Shown here piece after piece: positions 55,075 through 64,000 of a stretch of 64,000 nt of DNA. The translations under genes were made by a program, and so were the position numbers. Source of the DNA: Glaciimonas sp. (lineage in GTDB: Bacteria; Pseudomonadota; Gammaproteobacteria; Burkholderiales; Burkholderiaceae_D); contig JABBOY010000031.1 in the NCBI GenBank assembly GCA_012927585.1, positions 1 through 64,000 on the forward strand, written 5' to 3'. Each line of letters starts with the position of its first letter. Position 1 is the first letter of the stretch. Below the pieces are notes generated by a model, which saw only the letters and a list, made by a program, of their open reading frames with translations, did no database searches and had not been told where the DNA came from.

Positions 55075-55150
55075 TGGTGGCCCGGGGCGGAATCGAACCA
55101 CCGACACAAGGATTTTCAATCCTCTGCTCTACCGACTGAGCTACCAGGCC
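55075..55150 (-). tRNA. tRNA-Phe (anticodon GAA)
   Basis: A 76-base cloverleaf on the minus strand. It begins GGCCTGGTAGCTCAG, has the anticodon arm AGGATTGAAAATCCT with anticodon GAA, the T arm GGTTCGATTCC and an encoded CCA end. All stems pair. It closes the accessory region to its left; tRNA 3-prime ends are usual integrase targets, but no duplicate of the 3-prime end was found nearby. Confidence 0.97.
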
Positions 55151-55235
55151 AAGGAGCCGAATTATAGCAAAAGAATTTTCAATTGGCAAAGTGGATCGTT
55201 AATTTTCTTTTTCATGCAACCGTTATAATCCGGTT

Positions 55236-56477
55236 ATGAATATTCCACCTGTATTTCCAGTCGCTGCCTTGTCCACGCCCCCGATACAAAGTGATATTTG
55301 TGTGGTTGGCAATGGCGTCATTGGCAAGGTGACGGCATTGGGTTTTGCCCAGGCGGGTTTGAGCGTTACGCTGCTTGGTCCTGCAGTAGCGACAATCACA
55401 GATCCATCTGCTTTGACGCCGGGTTGGGATGCGCGGGTGTATGCATTGAACCATGTTGCGCATGCGTTGCTGTCTTCGCTCAAGGTGTGGGATGCGCTGG
55501 ACGCATCGCGTATCGCGGCTGTCGATGAAATGGTGGTGCAGGGCGATGGCGGCACGTATTCGGGCTTGCTCGGATTCGATGCATATACCGCACGCGTCGG
55601 TGCGCTGGCGTGGATTATTGAAAATCGAAATCTGAATGCGGCACTGGATTCGGCGCTGAAATTCACGCCCAGAGTGCGCCTCGTGCAGGGGCGTGCGACA
55701 GTGCTGCGCAGCACAAGCGAAAGTGCATCGATCACGCTGGAAAATGGCGGGGCGCTGTGCGCCTCGCTGCTGGTGGGTGCCGATGGCGGCCAGTCCTGGG
55801 TGCGCAATCAGTGCAATATCGGGATCGATTACCGGTCGTATGAACAGCGCGGCGTGGTGACCAATTTTGAGTGTGACAAGCCGCATCACGGAGTTGCCTA
55901 TCAGTGGTTCACTGCCACCGAAGGGATCGTGGCTTTGTTGCCTCTGCCAGGGCAGCGCGTGTCGCTGGTCTGGTCGGCGCCGGAAGCGCTGGCAGGAACT
56001 CTGATGTGCGAGTCGCCGGCCCAAATCGCGGCGCGTTTAAATGTATTTTGTGGCGAGAAGCTGGGGCTGCTGCACCCGGTTCAGCCGGAGCAAGTGAAGG
56101 CATTTCCACTGGTCTTGATTCGTCCCCATGCGATTGTCGCCCCACGCGTGGCTTTGGTGGGCGATGCGGCGCATGTGGTGCATCCGCTGGCTGGGCATGG
56201 GATGAATCTGGGTTTCGCGGATGTCGCCGGATTGCTGGAATCAGTCGCAACGCGCGAAGCGCACCGCGACTGCGGCGATGCGCGTGTGTTGGGGCGTTAT
56301 GCGCGTGGCCGCAAGGAAGATATTCTGCTGATGCAATTGGCAACCGATAGTCTGGCGCGACTTTTTGCGACTGATTTTGCGCCAGTTCGCATGGCCCTGA
56401 ATGCCGGATTGAACTTGATGGATAAACTCCCTGTCCTAAAGCGGATATTGATATCGCATGCTTTAGGCAGCAAATAA
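55236..56477 (+). CDS. UbiH/COQ6-family FAD-dependent hydroxylase
   Basis: A 413-residue flavoprotein monooxygenase of the ubiquinone-biosynthesis group. The dinucleotide fold is slightly unusual (DICVVGNGVIGKVTALGFAQ, with Asn after the first Gly), the DG motif is LLVGADGGQSWVR, and the second FAD motif is VALVGDAAHVVHPLAGHGMN followed by LGFADVAGL. It would hydroxylate a ubiquinone precursor ring; which position (UbiF/UbiH/UbiI/UbiM) cannot be read off. It lies head-on with tRNA-Phe at its left and upstream of dsbC, with a gap of 58 bases. Confidence 0.88.
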   Translation: MNIPPVFPVAALSTPPIQSDICVVGNGVIGKVTALGFAQAGLSVTLLGPAVATITDPSALTPGWDARVYALNHVAHALLSSLKVWDALDASRIAAVDEMVVQGDGGTYSGLLGFDAYTARVGALAWIIENRNLNAALDSALKFTPRVRLVQGRATVLRSTSESASITLENGGALCASLLVGADGGQSWVRNQCNIGIDYRSYEQRGVVTNFECDKPHHGVAYQWFTATEGIVALLPLPGQRVSLVWSAPEALAGTLMCESPAQIAARLNVFCGEKLGLLHPVQPEQVKAFPLVLIRPHAIVAPRVALVGDAAHVVHPLAGHGMNLGFADVAGLLESVATREAHRDCGDARVLGRYARGRKEDILLMQLATDSLARLFATDFAPVRMALNAGLNLMDKLPVLKRILISHALGSK

Positions 56478-56535
56478 TATATTTAGATATTCCGGCACTG
56501 ATTCTGTCGTAACACCATCCATTCGGAGTAACGAA

Positions 56536-57258
56536 ATGCATAAGTTGTATAAGTTGGCATTTACAGCAATATTGACACTGCCCGCGTCATGGGCAATGGC
56601 GCAGACTGCCCAGGAACTGGCAGTAAAAAAAATGATCGAACCGCGTTTGGGGCCGGACGCAAAAGTGGATTCGGTGACCAAAACGCCTTATTCCGGTTTA
56701 TTCGAAGTCCGTGTCGGCAGCGATATCTTGTACACCGATGAGAAGGCCAAATATCTTTTCATTGGCCGTATTCTCGACACCAAAACCTACCAGGATTACA
56801 CCAAGACCCGGGTCGACGAACTGAGCAAAATCAAGTTTTCCGATCTTCCGCTCGCTTCTGCGATGAAGGTGGTCAAAGGCAACGGCAAGCGCGTGATTGC
56901 GGTGTTTGAAGATCCCAATTGCGGTTATTGCAAACGCTTCGATAAAACCTTGCAAGAGGTGGATAACATAACGGTGTACACCTTTCTTTACAACATCCTG
57001 TCGGAAGATTCGATCACCAAAGCACGCGATATCTGGTGCAGCGCGGATCGCTCCAAGGCGTGGGATAACTGGATGCTGAATGGTAAAGTGGCTCCTGCTG
57101 CGGCCGCTGGCTGCACCACTCCGCACGAAAAAATTCTTGCGTTAGGAAAGAAACTGAAAGTAACCGGTACGCCGACTATTTTCTTTGTCGACGGTACGCG
57201 TATTCCTGGCGCCATCGATGCGCAGGGACTGGAAGCCAAGCTAGTTACCATCAAGTAA
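56536..57258 (+). CDS. dsbC: Thiol:disulfide isomerase DsbC
   Basis: A 240-residue periplasmic disulfide isomerase. A signal peptide (cleaved near AMAQT), an N-terminal dimerisation domain (LFEVRVGSDILYTDEKAKYL), and a thioredoxin domain with the active site Cys129-Gly-Tyr-Cys132 (EDPNCGYCKRF) are visible, plus the cis-Pro loop VTGTPTIFFVDG. It reshuffles wrong disulfides in exported proteins. It is followed by a strong terminator at 57308-57340. The start at 56536 follows CGGAGTAACGA. Confidence 0.93.
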   Translation: MHKLYKLAFTAILTLPASWAMAQTAQELAVKKMIEPRLGPDAKVDSVTKTPYSGLFEVRVGSDILYTDEKAKYLFIGRILDTKTYQDYTKTRVDELSKIKFSDLPLASAMKVVKGNGKRVIAVFEDPNCGYCKRFDKTLQEVDNITVYTFLYNILSEDSITKARDIWCSADRSKAWDNWMLNGKVAPAAAAGCTTPHEKILALGKKLKVTGTPTIFFVDGTRIPGAIDAQGLEAKLVTIK

Positions 57259-57307
57259 ATTACTCCTGATGTAGTGTCCGCTGCAGTGCGGTCGCCATTT
57301 GTAGCTT

Positions 57308-57340
57308 CATGCCGCATTCACCCTGCGGCATGTTGTTTTT
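57308..57340 (+). terminator. Rho-independent terminator after dsbC
   Basis: CATGCCGCA (57308-57316) pairs perfectly with TGCGGCATG (57324-57332) across a 7-base loop, and TTGTTTTT follows. It ends the ubi-type hydroxylase/dsbC transcript. Confidence 0.88.
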
Positions 57341-57427
57341 CAGTAATCCCCGTTACACTCTCAGTCTGACCAACTCACTCAATTCGGCGCTGGACCGGCA
57401 TTATGCCGGCGCAGTCCAACTCCTTCC

Positions 57428-57886
57428 ATGAATACGCATTTTTTGAATAAGCGCTTTGCGCACGTCCTCGGTTTTGCCGGCTTGATCCCATTTTTCCTAT
57501 TCATGCTGGCCAGTTGGAACGTGCCGCCAGACTGGATTGGGGTGTTTATGCGCGGGCAACTGGCTTATAGCATTGCGGTTTTGTCTTTCCTGGGAGGCAT
57601 CCACTGGGGTGGCGCTCTGGTGTCCGATCATCTGTCGATTGGGCAAACCAAAAAAGTATTGTTGTGGGGCGTGGTGCCGACAATCATTTCGCTGTTTGCC
57701 ACTACCGTGGGTGGCTTCGGTTTTGCGGTTCTGATGGCCGGTTTTGTCGGTGCCTATCAGGTCGATAAGCAGGTCTTCCCGTGGTATGGCTTGCCGCAGT
57801 GGTTCTTGCGCATGCGTTTTATTCTGACCTGTTCCGTAGTGGCCTTATTGGCACTGACGGTCATTGCCGGCAATGTGAGAGGTTGA
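57428..57886 (+). CDS. DUF3429-like small membrane protein
   Basis: A 152-residue inner-membrane protein with about four hydrophobic helices and short loops: VLGFAGLIPFFLFMLASWNV, LAYSIAVLSFLGGIHWG, VLLWGVVPTIISLFATTVGG and a last helix near 130-148. The FLGGIHWG stretch is typical of the DUF3429 family found in proteobacteria. No enzyme function is known. The stop is 1 base before the peptidase ATG, so these two genes are likely cotranscribed. Confidence 0.8.
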   Translation: MNTHFLNKRFAHVLGFAGLIPFFLFMLASWNVPPDWIGVFMRGQLAYSIAVLSFLGGIHWGGALVSDHLSIGQTKKVLLWGVVPTIISLFATTVGGFGFAVLMAGFVGAYQVDKQVFPWYGLPQWFLRMRFILTCSVVALLALTVIAGNVRG

Positions 57887-57887
57887 C

Positions 57888-59717
57888 ATGAAAATTGAAC
57901 TGCGTAGTGCGATCAGTTACCGGATTATCCCAAGCGACCCTGCCGCACACCTGTTCTCTGTCGTGCTGACGGTGCCGGCGCCTAATGTGCAAGGACAGGT
58001 TCTGAGCTTGCCGGCCTGGATTCCGGGCAGCTACATGATGCGTGAATTTTCCCGCAATATTGTGCAAATTCGGGCCGAGGCCGGCGGCAAAAGGGTGGCG
58101 CTACGCAAATTGGACAAGCACAGCTGGCAAGCGGCGGTATGCACCGGCCCATTGACGGTGCATTACGACGTGTACGCGTGGGACCCGTCGGTGCGTGCGG
58201 CCCATTTAGATCAAACTCACGGTTTTTTCAATGGCAGCAGCGTGTTTTTGTGCGTGCTCGGGCAGGAAACCACGCAGCACATCGTCGATATTGTTTGCCC
58301 GCGCGGTGATGGCTATGCCGACTGGCGGGTTGCGACCGGCTTGCCGGAACTTAACGCCCTGCGGTATAGCTTCGGCAGCTATGTGGCCGACGATTACGAT
58401 GCGCTGATCGATCACCCGGTCGAGATGGGGACTTTCGTGCTGGCGACTTTCAAGGCGCACGGTGTGCCGCACGATATTGTCATCAGCGGACAAGTGCCGA
58501 ATCTGGATCTAACGCGTCTGGCGGTCGATCTGAAGAAAATTTGCAGCGCGCAGATTGCGCTGTTCGACCCAGAGCGCAAACGTGCGCCGATGCCGCGTTA
58601 CGTGTTCCTGACGATGGCGGTGGGTGACGGCTATGGCGGTCTGGAGCATCGTGCATCGACCGCCCTGATCTGCGCCCGCGCCGACTTGCCCAGTACTGCA
58701 GCGCCGCACGAAATGAGCGACGGCTATCGCAGCTTTCTTGGCTTGTGCAGTCATGAATATTTCCATACCTGGAACGTCAAGCGCATCAAACCGGCAGCGT
58801 TCGCTCCTTATGATTTGCGGGTGGAAAACTACACTTCGCTGCTGTGGTTGTTCGAGGGTTTCACCAGTTATTACGATGACCTGATGCTGTTGCGCAGCGG
58901 CGCGATCGACCAGCCGGCTTATCTCAAGCTGGTAGCGAAGACGATCAACAATGTGTTGCGCGGCAGCGGCCGCAGCAAGCAAAGTGTGGCCGAATCCAGT
59001 TTCGATGCCTGGAGCAAATATTACCGACAGGATGAAAACGCGCCGAATGCGATTGTCAGCTATTACACCAAAGGCGCCTTGATAGCTCTGGCGCTGGACT
59101 TGACCATCCGTACTGAAACCAAAGGCAAAAAATCGCTGGACGATGTGATGCGTGCGTTATGGTTGCGTTACGGTCAGGATTTTTATCCGCGCGGCAAACA
59201 GGCTGGCAAGCTGATCGGGATTACCGATCAGGCGGCTGAAGCCATTTTCGATGAAATCAGCGGCCTCAAACTGAAACGTTTTTTTGACCGTTATGTGCGC
59301 GGCACCGGGGATCTGCCATTGGCCAAACTGCTGGCGCCTTTTGGCGTGAGCCTGAAAGACGGGCGGCATGATGACAAACCGGATCTCGGTTTGCGCAGTG
59401 TGCGCAATGGCAGTTTTTGCAAAATTGCCAACGTATATGAGGGCGGCGCCGCACATCAAGCTGGCTTGTCGGCTGGAGATTTATTACTGGCGCTGGACGG
59501 GTTGCGGGTGACGGCGACCAATCTGGATGCGCTGCTGTCGCGTTATCGGGTCGGCGATGCAGTCGTGCTGCATGCTTACCGGGGCGATATATTGATGGCA
59601 TTTGATGTCATCTTGGACAGCGACTCTGTGCCGCAATGGTCTTTGCTGGCTGCATCGAAACCGCTGGCGATTGCGCGCAAACGCGCTGCGTGGTTGCAGC
59701 CAGTTCTGGATGAGTAG
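57888..59717 (+). CDS. M61-family glycyl aminopeptidase with PDZ domain
   Basis: A 609-residue peptidase. The N-terminal beta domain is about 1-180, the catalytic domain holds the zinc motif HEYFH at 289-293 (SHEYFHTWNVKRIKP) with the downstream Glu in LLWLFEGFTSYYDD, and residues about 495-575 form a PDZ domain (VYEGGAAHQAGLSAGDLLLA). The family releases N-terminal glycine or alanine and is widespread in proteobacteria. No signal peptide is seen, so it is probably cytoplasmic. Its stop codon lies inside palindromic repeat copy C. Confidence 0.92.
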   Translation: MKIELRSAISYRIIPSDPAAHLFSVVLTVPAPNVQGQVLSLPAWIPGSYMMREFSRNIVQIRAEAGGKRVALRKLDKHSWQAAVCTGPLTVHYDVYAWDPSVRAAHLDQTHGFFNGSSVFLCVLGQETTQHIVDIVCPRGDGYADWRVATGLPELNALRYSFGSYVADDYDALIDHPVEMGTFVLATFKAHGVPHDIVISGQVPNLDLTRLAVDLKKICSAQIALFDPERKRAPMPRYVFLTMAVGDGYGGLEHRASTALICARADLPSTAAPHEMSDGYRSFLGLCSHEYFHTWNVKRIKPAAFAPYDLRVENYTSLLWLFEGFTSYYDDLMLLRSGAIDQPAYLKLVAKTINNVLRGSGRSKQSVAESSFDAWSKYYRQDENAPNAIVSYYTKGALIALALDLTIRTETKGKKSLDDVMRALWLRYGQDFYPRGKQAGKLIGITDQAAEAIFDEISGLKLKRFFDRYVRGTGDLPLAKLLAPFGVSLKDGRHDDKPDLGLRSVRNGSFCKIANVYEGGAAHQAGLSAGDLLLALDGLRVTATNLDALLSRYRVGDAVVLHAYRGDILMAFDVILDSDSVPQWSLLAASKPLAIARKRAAWLQPVLDE

Positions 59718-59767
59718 TGCAGGCCTCCGTGCCTGCATTGGGTTGCAGGCAAGCAGGCCTGCACTAC
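59714..59767. repeat. Palindromic intergenic repeat, copy C
   Basis: Left arm 59714-59736 is identical to the consensus GTAGTGCAGGCCTCCGTGCC; right arm 59745-59767 differs by a few bases (GCAGGCAAGCAGGCCTGCAC). It starts within the stop codon of the M61 peptidase (TAG at 59715-59717). Confidence 0.75.
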
Positions 59768-59790
59768 TTCCTATTTATAAATTATGGTGG

Positions 59791-59838
59791 AGTATTTTTA
59801 ATATTCGCACAGTTTATATGCGGTAACAGCATGGTTTA
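59791..59838. repeat. AT-rich dispersed repeat, copy 2
   Basis: AGTATTTTTAATATTCGCA followed by TTTATATGCGGTAAC matches 34799-34846 with a few changes. It lies in the gap between the M61 peptidase and trpC. Function unknown. Confidence 0.55.
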
Positions 59839-59895
59839 TTGGCATACTGCCAATTAGTATTGTTGCAGTCCGCCAACGTGGTCGCCGACTGCAAT

Positions 59896-60696
59896 TCAGG
59901 CAAACAGGCGCGCCAGCTCTACGCCCGGTTCCGGGGCGCGCATGAAGGCTTCGCCGACCAGGAACGCATGCACCTGCGCGTCGCGCATACGTTTGACATC
60001 GCCTGGCGCATGAATGGCGGATTCGGTAATCACCAGTTTGTCGGGTGGAATGCGCGGCAACAGGTCGAGCGTGGTCTGCAGCGAAGTCTCAAAAGTACGC
60101 AGGTTGCGGTTGTTGATGCCGAGCAGCTTGGTCTTGAGCTTGAGCGCCGCATCCAACTCAAGCCCGTTGTGGACTTCCACCAGCACACGCATCCCGAGTT
60201 CGGTCGCGCACGCTTCCAATTCCGCCATCAAGCCGTGATCGAGTGCCGCCACAATCAGCAAAATCGCATCCGCCCCCCACGAGCGCGCCTCATAAATCTG
60301 GTACGGGTCGATCATGAAATCTTTGCGCAAAGCCGGCAATGCGCAGGCGGCGCGTGCGGCCTTCAGGTAATCGGGCGCGCCCTGGAAAAAATGCACATCG
60401 GTCAGCACCGACAGGCAGGCCGCACCGTGGGCGGCGTAACTGGCGGCAATCTGGGCCGGATGGAAATCGGCCCGGATCACGCCTTTGGAAGGCGACGCTT
60501 TTTTGACTTCGGCGATCACGCCAGCGCCGCCGGCTTTGATCTTTGCGCGCAGGCTTGCTTCAAAGTCGCGCAAGTCATTACGCGCTGCGGTATCGGATTC
60601 GACTTCGCGCCGCAGGCTGGTTAGTGCGCGGTATTTCTTGGCGGCTGCCACTTCATCGACTTTGACTGTCAGGATTTTGTTCAGAATATCGGACAT
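59896..60696 (-). CDS. trpC: Indole-3-glycerol phosphate synthase
   Basis: A 266-residue (beta/alpha)8 enzyme that closes the indole ring in tryptophan biosynthesis. Signatures: [19 protein letters not shown] (first catalytic Lys region), [20 protein letters not shown], and [20 protein letters not shown] with [12 protein letters not shown]. The ATG at 60696 (MSDILNKIL) is chosen; a frame to 60735 exists. It is last in trpEGDC and is separated from trpD by about 140 AT-rich bases. All catalytic segments are intact. Confidence 0.95.
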   Translation of the reverse strand: MSDILNKILTVKVDEVAAAKKYRALTSLRREVESDTAARNDLRDFEASLRAKIKAGGAGVIAEVKKASPSKGVIRADFHPAQIAASYAAHGAACLSVLTDVHFFQGAPDYLKAARAACALPALRKDFMIDPYQIYEARSWGADAILLIVAALDHGLMAELEACATELGMRVLVEVHNGLELDAALKLKTKLLGINNRNLRTFETSLQTTLDLLPRIPPDKLVITESAIHAPGDVKRMRDAQVHAFLVGEAFMRAPEPGVELARLFA

Positions 60697-60740
60697 GATG
60701 GCTTTGCTCGGTTTTTTGCTATCTTTAAACCGCAATATTT

Positions 60741-60795
60741 AAGGGAGTATAAGTAAAAATAACCAATATTCCGCATGTTTTATATGCGGCATTAA
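60741..60795. repeat. AT-rich repeat-like palindrome between trpD and trpC
   Basis: CCGCAT (60771-60776) and ATGCGG (60784-60789) flank TTTTAT, giving CCGCATGTTTTATATGCGG, and the preceding AATATT and GGGAGTATAA recall the repeats at 34799 and 59791. In the trp transcript it would form a small hairpin. Confidence 0.45.
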
Positions 60796-60839
60796 AAATT
60801 ACACAATGCAGTATGTTTATTGCGGGTGCTATCGAATAA

Positions 60840-61892
60840 TTATGCGGCAGCGCCTAACTGCTGTGTCACGGCGACGAACTGGTCGAGTTTTTTGCGCGCC
60901 GCGCCGGATGCCATTGCAGTACGCGCTTGTTGCAGACCATCCTCGATCGAGGCGGCGATTCCAGCCGCATACAGTCCGGTGCCGGCGTTCAGGGCGACTA
61001 TGTCGGCGACAGCGCCGGACTGGTTTTCCAGCGCTTCTAAAATTTTCTGTTTCGATTCGGCCGCATTGGCGACTTTCAGATTGCGACTGGCGACCATCTG
61101 CAGACCAAAATCTTCTGGATGAATTTCATATTCGCGAATTTCGCCATCGATCAGTTCGCCCACCATGGTGGCCGCGCCGAGCGAAACTTCATCCATATTG
61201 TCGCGGCCCCAGACCACAATCGCGCGTTGCGCGCCCAGGCGTTGCAGCACCCGCACCTGAATCCCGACCAGGTCGGGATGGAACACGCCCATCAGAATAT
61301 TCGGTGCGTCGGCAGGGTTGGTCAGCGGTCCCAGGATGTTGAAAATCGTCCGTACTCCCAGTTCGCGGCGTACCGGAGCCGCATGCTTCATCGCCGCATG
61401 ATGGTTGGGCGCATACATGAATCCGATGCCGGTTTGGGCGATCGATTGCGCGATTTCCTCGGGTTTCAAGTTAATGTTTGCGCCCAGCGCTTCCAGCACG
61501 TCGGCGCTGCCGGAAGACGACGATACGCTGCGCCCGCCATGCTTGGCCACGCGCGCTCCGGCGGCGGCGGCGACGAACATGGCGGCGGTCGAGATGTTGA
61601 AAGTGTGCGCGCCATCGCCGCCGGTGCCGACGATATCGAGCAAATTGGTGGTATCGGCCATCGGCACTTTGGTCGAAAATTCGCGCATTACTTGGGCGGC
61701 AGCAGTGATTTCGCCGATGCTTTCCTTTTTCACCCGCAAGCCGATTGTCAGCGCCGCGATCATTACCGGCGACATTTCGCCGCTCATGATTTTGCGGAAC
61801 AACGACAGCATTTCGTCATGGAAAATTTCGCGGTGTTCAATGCAGCGCAGCAGCGCTTCCTGCGGCGTGAATTCTGTGGAATACGGCATCAT
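60840..61892 (-). CDS. trpD: Anthranilate phosphoribosyltransferase
   Basis: A 350-residue enzyme adding phosphoribose to anthranilate. The PRPP site [40 protein letters not shown] and the metal-related [18 protein letters not shown] segment are characteristic. Two consecutive ATG codons (61892 and 61889) overlap the trpG stop, a coupled junction. It is third in the trpEGDC order. Length is normal for the family. Confidence 0.95.
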   Translation of the reverse strand: MMPYSTEFTPQEALLRCIEHREIFHDEMLSLFRKIMSGEMSPVMIAALTIGLRVKKESIGEITAAAQVMREFSTKVPMADTTNLLDIVGTGGDGAHTFNISTAAMFVAAAAGARVAKHGGRSVSSSSGSADVLEALGANINLKPEEIAQSIAQTGIGFMYAPNHHAAMKHAAPVRRELGVRTIFNILGPLTNPADAPNILMGVFHPDLVGIQVRVLQRLGAQRAIVVWGRDNMDEVSLGAATMVGELIDGEIREYEIHPEDFGLQMVASRNLKVANAAESKQKILEALENQSGAVADIVALNAGTGLYAAGIAASIEDGLQQARTAMASGAARKKLDQFVAVTQQLGAAA

Positions 61893-62458
61893 GCTTTTCC
61901 TTGGATAAAATTGCGCAGCAGCGCATGGCCATGCTCGGATAAAATGGATTCGGGGTGGAATTGCACACCCTGGATATCGAATGTCTTGTGGCGCACACCC
62001 ATGATTTCGCCGTCATCGGTCCAGGCGGTGACTTCCAGGCAGTCCGGCAGCGAAGCGCGTTCTATCGCCAGCGAGTGGTAGCGCGTCACGGTAAACGGAC
62101 TCGGCAAACCGTGGAACACGCCGACGCCGGTGTGCGCGATGCGCGAAGTCTTGCCGTGCATTATCTGTTTGGCGCGCACCACCTTGCCACCGAAAGCGGC
62201 ACCGATGCTTTGGTGTCCGAGACAGACGCCTAGAATCGGCAGTTTGCCGGCAAAGTGCTGCAGCAGCGACACTGAAATCCCTGCTTCTGCCGGTGTACAG
62301 GGACCAGGCGAGATGCAGATGCGATCCGGTTGCAGCGCGGTGATGTCGTCCAGCGTGATTTCGTCATTACGAAAGGTGCGCACGTCTTCGCCCAGTTCGC
62401 CGAAATATTGCACCAGGTTGTAGGTGAATGAATCGTAATTGTCGATCATGAGCAGCAT
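61889..62458 (-). CDS. trpG: Anthranilate synthase glutamine amidotransferase component
   Basis: A 189-residue class I amidotransferase giving ammonia to TrpE. The catalytic Cys is in [17 protein letters not shown], the oxyanion stretch is [15 protein letters not shown], and the C-terminal [14 protein letters not shown] holds the His-Glu pair. The ATG at 62458 ([16 protein letters not shown]) is the family start; a longer frame reading back into trpE is rejected. It lies 1 base after the trpE stop and overlaps trpD. Confidence 0.95.
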   Translation of the reverse strand: MLLMIDNYDSFTYNLVQYFGELGEDVRTFRNDEITLDDITALQPDRICISPGPCTPAEAGISVSLLQHFAGKLPILGVCLGHQSIGAAFGGKVVRAKQIMHGKTSRIAHTGVGVFHGLPSPFTVTRYHSLAIERASLPDCLEVTAWTDDGEIMGVRHKTFDIQGVQFHPESILSEHGHALLRNFIQGKA

Positions 62459-62459
62459 G

Positions 62460-63956
62460 TCAAATCTCCCCGTCCAGGCCATCTTGCACTTGCTCGGCGG
62501 CGCGCAAAACGGCGCGCGCCTTGTTTTCGGTTTCCTGCCATTCCATTTCCGGCACCGAATCGGCGACGATACCGGCCGCAGCTTGAACATACAACATGCC
62601 GTCTTTCAGGATGCCGGTGCGAATTGCGATGGCGACATCCATTTCGCCGCCAAAACTCAGATAGCCGCAGGCGCCGCCGTAAATGCCGCGCTTGACCGGC
62701 TCCAGTTCATCGATGATTTCCATCGCCCGCACTTTCGGCGCACCGGACAACGTACCGGCGGGGAAGGTCGCTTTCAGCACGTCCAGATTCGACAGCCCGG
62801 GCTTGAGCAAGCCTTCGACATTCGAGACGATGTGCTGCACATGTGAATATTTTTCGATCACCAGTTTGTCGGTGACATTGATGCTGCCAATTTCGGCGAT
62901 ACGGCCGATATCATTGCGCGCCAGGTCGATCAGCATCACGTGTTCCGCTATTTCTTTGGGGTCTGCCAGCAACTCTTTCGCCAGCGCCGCATCTTGCTCC
63001 GGCGTTGCGCCGCGCGGACGGGTGCCGGCCAGCGGACGAATCGTGATTTTCTGTAAATCGTCGGTGAGATTTTCGTTGCGCACCAGAATTTCCGGCGATG
63101 AACCAATGATTTGCATGTCGCCGAAGTTATAGAAATACATGTACGGCGAGGGATTCAATGCGCGCAGCGCGCGATATAGCGATAACGGCGAATCGACATA
63201 AGGCTTTCGCAAGCGCTGGCCGATCTGTACTTGCATTAAGTCGCCGGCGAAGATGTATTCCTTGGCGATATTAACTGCCCTCAAGTAATCATCTTTCTTA
63301 AAATCGCGGACGGTTTCAGTACGCACGCTGCTGCCAGTGACAGGTACTTCTACAGGGCGACGCAGCAGACTGCGTAAATCCTTGAGCCGCTGGCGCGCCT
63401 GGCTGTAAGCTTCCGGCTTGGTCGGGTCTGCATACACGATCAGATACAGCTTGCCGGACAGGTTATCGATTACTGCCAATTCTTCGGTCAGCAGCAACTG
63501 GATATCCGGCAGGCCAAGGTCGTCTTTCGGCGTGCTGTGCGCCAGGCGCGGCTCCATGTAACGCACCGCATCGTAGCCGAAGTATCCGGCCAGACCGCCG
63601 CAAAAACGTGGCATGCCGGGCCGTAGCGCAACCTTGAAGCGGGACTGGAATTGCGCGATGAAATCGAGCGGATTGCCGTCATCGGTTTCAATGACAGCGC
63701 CATCCCTGGTTAATTCCGTGTGCATGCCGGTTGCGCGCAACAGGGTATTAGCTGGCAAGCCGATGAAGGAGTAGCGCCCGAAACGTTCGCCGCCAACCAC
63801 GGATTCGAGCAGGAACGAATTCTTGCCGACATTGTTGTGTTGCGCCAGTTTGAGATACAGCGACAGCGGCGTTTCCAGGTCAGCCAATGCTTCGACAATC
63901 AGTGGGATGCGGTTGTAGCCTTGGGCGGCCAGTGAATTGAATTCAAGTTCGGTCAT
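62460..63956 (-). CDS. trpE: Anthranilate synthase component I
   Basis: A 498-residue chorismate-using enzyme, first committed step to tryptophan. The feedback-site segment [18 protein letters not shown] lies near the N-terminus. Chorismate-binding motifs include [40 protein letters not shown] and [20 protein letters not shown]. The ATG at 63956 ([12 protein letters not shown]) is preferred to an upstream in-frame one at 63977. The upstream leader is nearly all outside the window, so attenuation could not be checked. Confidence 0.95.
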   Translation of the reverse strand: MTELEFNSLAAQGYNRIPLIVEALADLETPLSLYLKLAQHNNVGKNSFLLESVVGGERFGRYSFIGLPANTLLRATGMHTELTRDGAVIETDDGNPLDFIAQFQSRFKVALRPGMPRFCGGLAGYFGYDAVRYMEPRLAHSTPKDDLGLPDIQLLLTEELAVIDNLSGKLYLIVYADPTKPEAYSQARQRLKDLRSLLRRPVEVPVTGSSVRTETVRDFKKDDYLRAVNIAKEYIFAGDLMQVQIGQRLRKPYVDSPLSLYRALRALNPSPYMYFYNFGDMQIIGSSPEILVRNENLTDDLQKITIRPLAGTRPRGATPEQDAALAKELLADPKEIAEHVMLIDLARNDIGRIAEIGSINVTDKLVIEKYSHVQHIVSNVEGLLKPGLSNLDVLKATFPAGTLSGAPKVRAMEIIDELEPVKRGIYGGACGYLSFGGEMDVAIAIRTGILKDGMLYVQAAAGIVADSVPEMEWQETENKARAVLRAAEQVQDGLDGEI

Positions 63957-64000
63957 GTTGAGTCTCCGACGCGCCATTAGTTAGTAATAATGGCACGTCT

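Noticed and set aside
1-64000. CRISPR arrays, rRNA genes and prophage modules
   Set aside because: No regularly spaced direct repeats, no rRNA-like stretches and no phage structural genes were seen; the encapsulin shell is not accompanied by portal, terminase or tail genes.

Overview
The window reads as chromosomal DNA of a betaproteobacterium, most likely Burkholderiales close to Oxalobacteraceae (Herminiimonas/Collimonas-like). This is inferred from the ssuEADCB-ssuF layout, the pcm-rhodanese-tolC block, trpEGDC in one run and general protein character. No rRNA is present, so the placement stays an inference.

Positions 1-34.6 kb form a large organosulfur scavenging region. It holds a taurine/sulfonate-type importer with an alpha-ketoglutarate dioxygenase (277-4086, minus). 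Next is a polar-amino-acid-type importer with an IPNS-like dioxygenase, lying between two IS66 fragments (4466-9569). Then come an SfnB/DszC-like flavoprotein, a MetNIQ-like importer and a DszA/NtaA-like monooxygenase (9752-14702), followed by another sulfonate-type importer (14730-17294). The most striking locus is 17694-21489: serine acetyltransferase, a family 2A (SrpI-like) encapsulin and a cysteine desulfurase with a roughly 230-residue low-complexity N-terminal extension. This is the expected layout of a sulfur-handling protein nanocompartment and its cargo. It is followed by an XRE-cupin regulator, two decayed sulfonate genes, a thiol dioxygenase and a four-domain rhodanese. A classical sulfonate operon on the minus strand (sbp, ssuE, ssuA, ssuD, ssuC, ssuB, ssuF, a degenerate EAL protein and a small hydrolase) closes the region.

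Positions 35-42.5 kb carry a tetR-MFP-RND efflux operon followed on the same strand by pcm, a single-domain rhodanese and tolC. Positions 42.6-54.6 kb look like an accessory/defence region: integrase and IS30 remnants, a secreted SRPBCC protein, a Phd/RelE-type toxin-antitoxin pair with a palindromic operator candidate, a complete type I restriction-modification system, a YgjP-like metallopeptidase, an unknown coiled-coil membrane protein and a metalloprotease fragment. It ends at a tRNA-Phe gene.

Positions 55.2-64 kb are housekeeping: a UbiH-family hydroxylase, dsbC with a strong terminator, a DUF3429-like membrane protein, an M61 peptidase, and trpE-trpG-trpD-trpC on the minus strand. Several small palindromic repeat families are scattered between genes, including one copy inside a candidate MITE.
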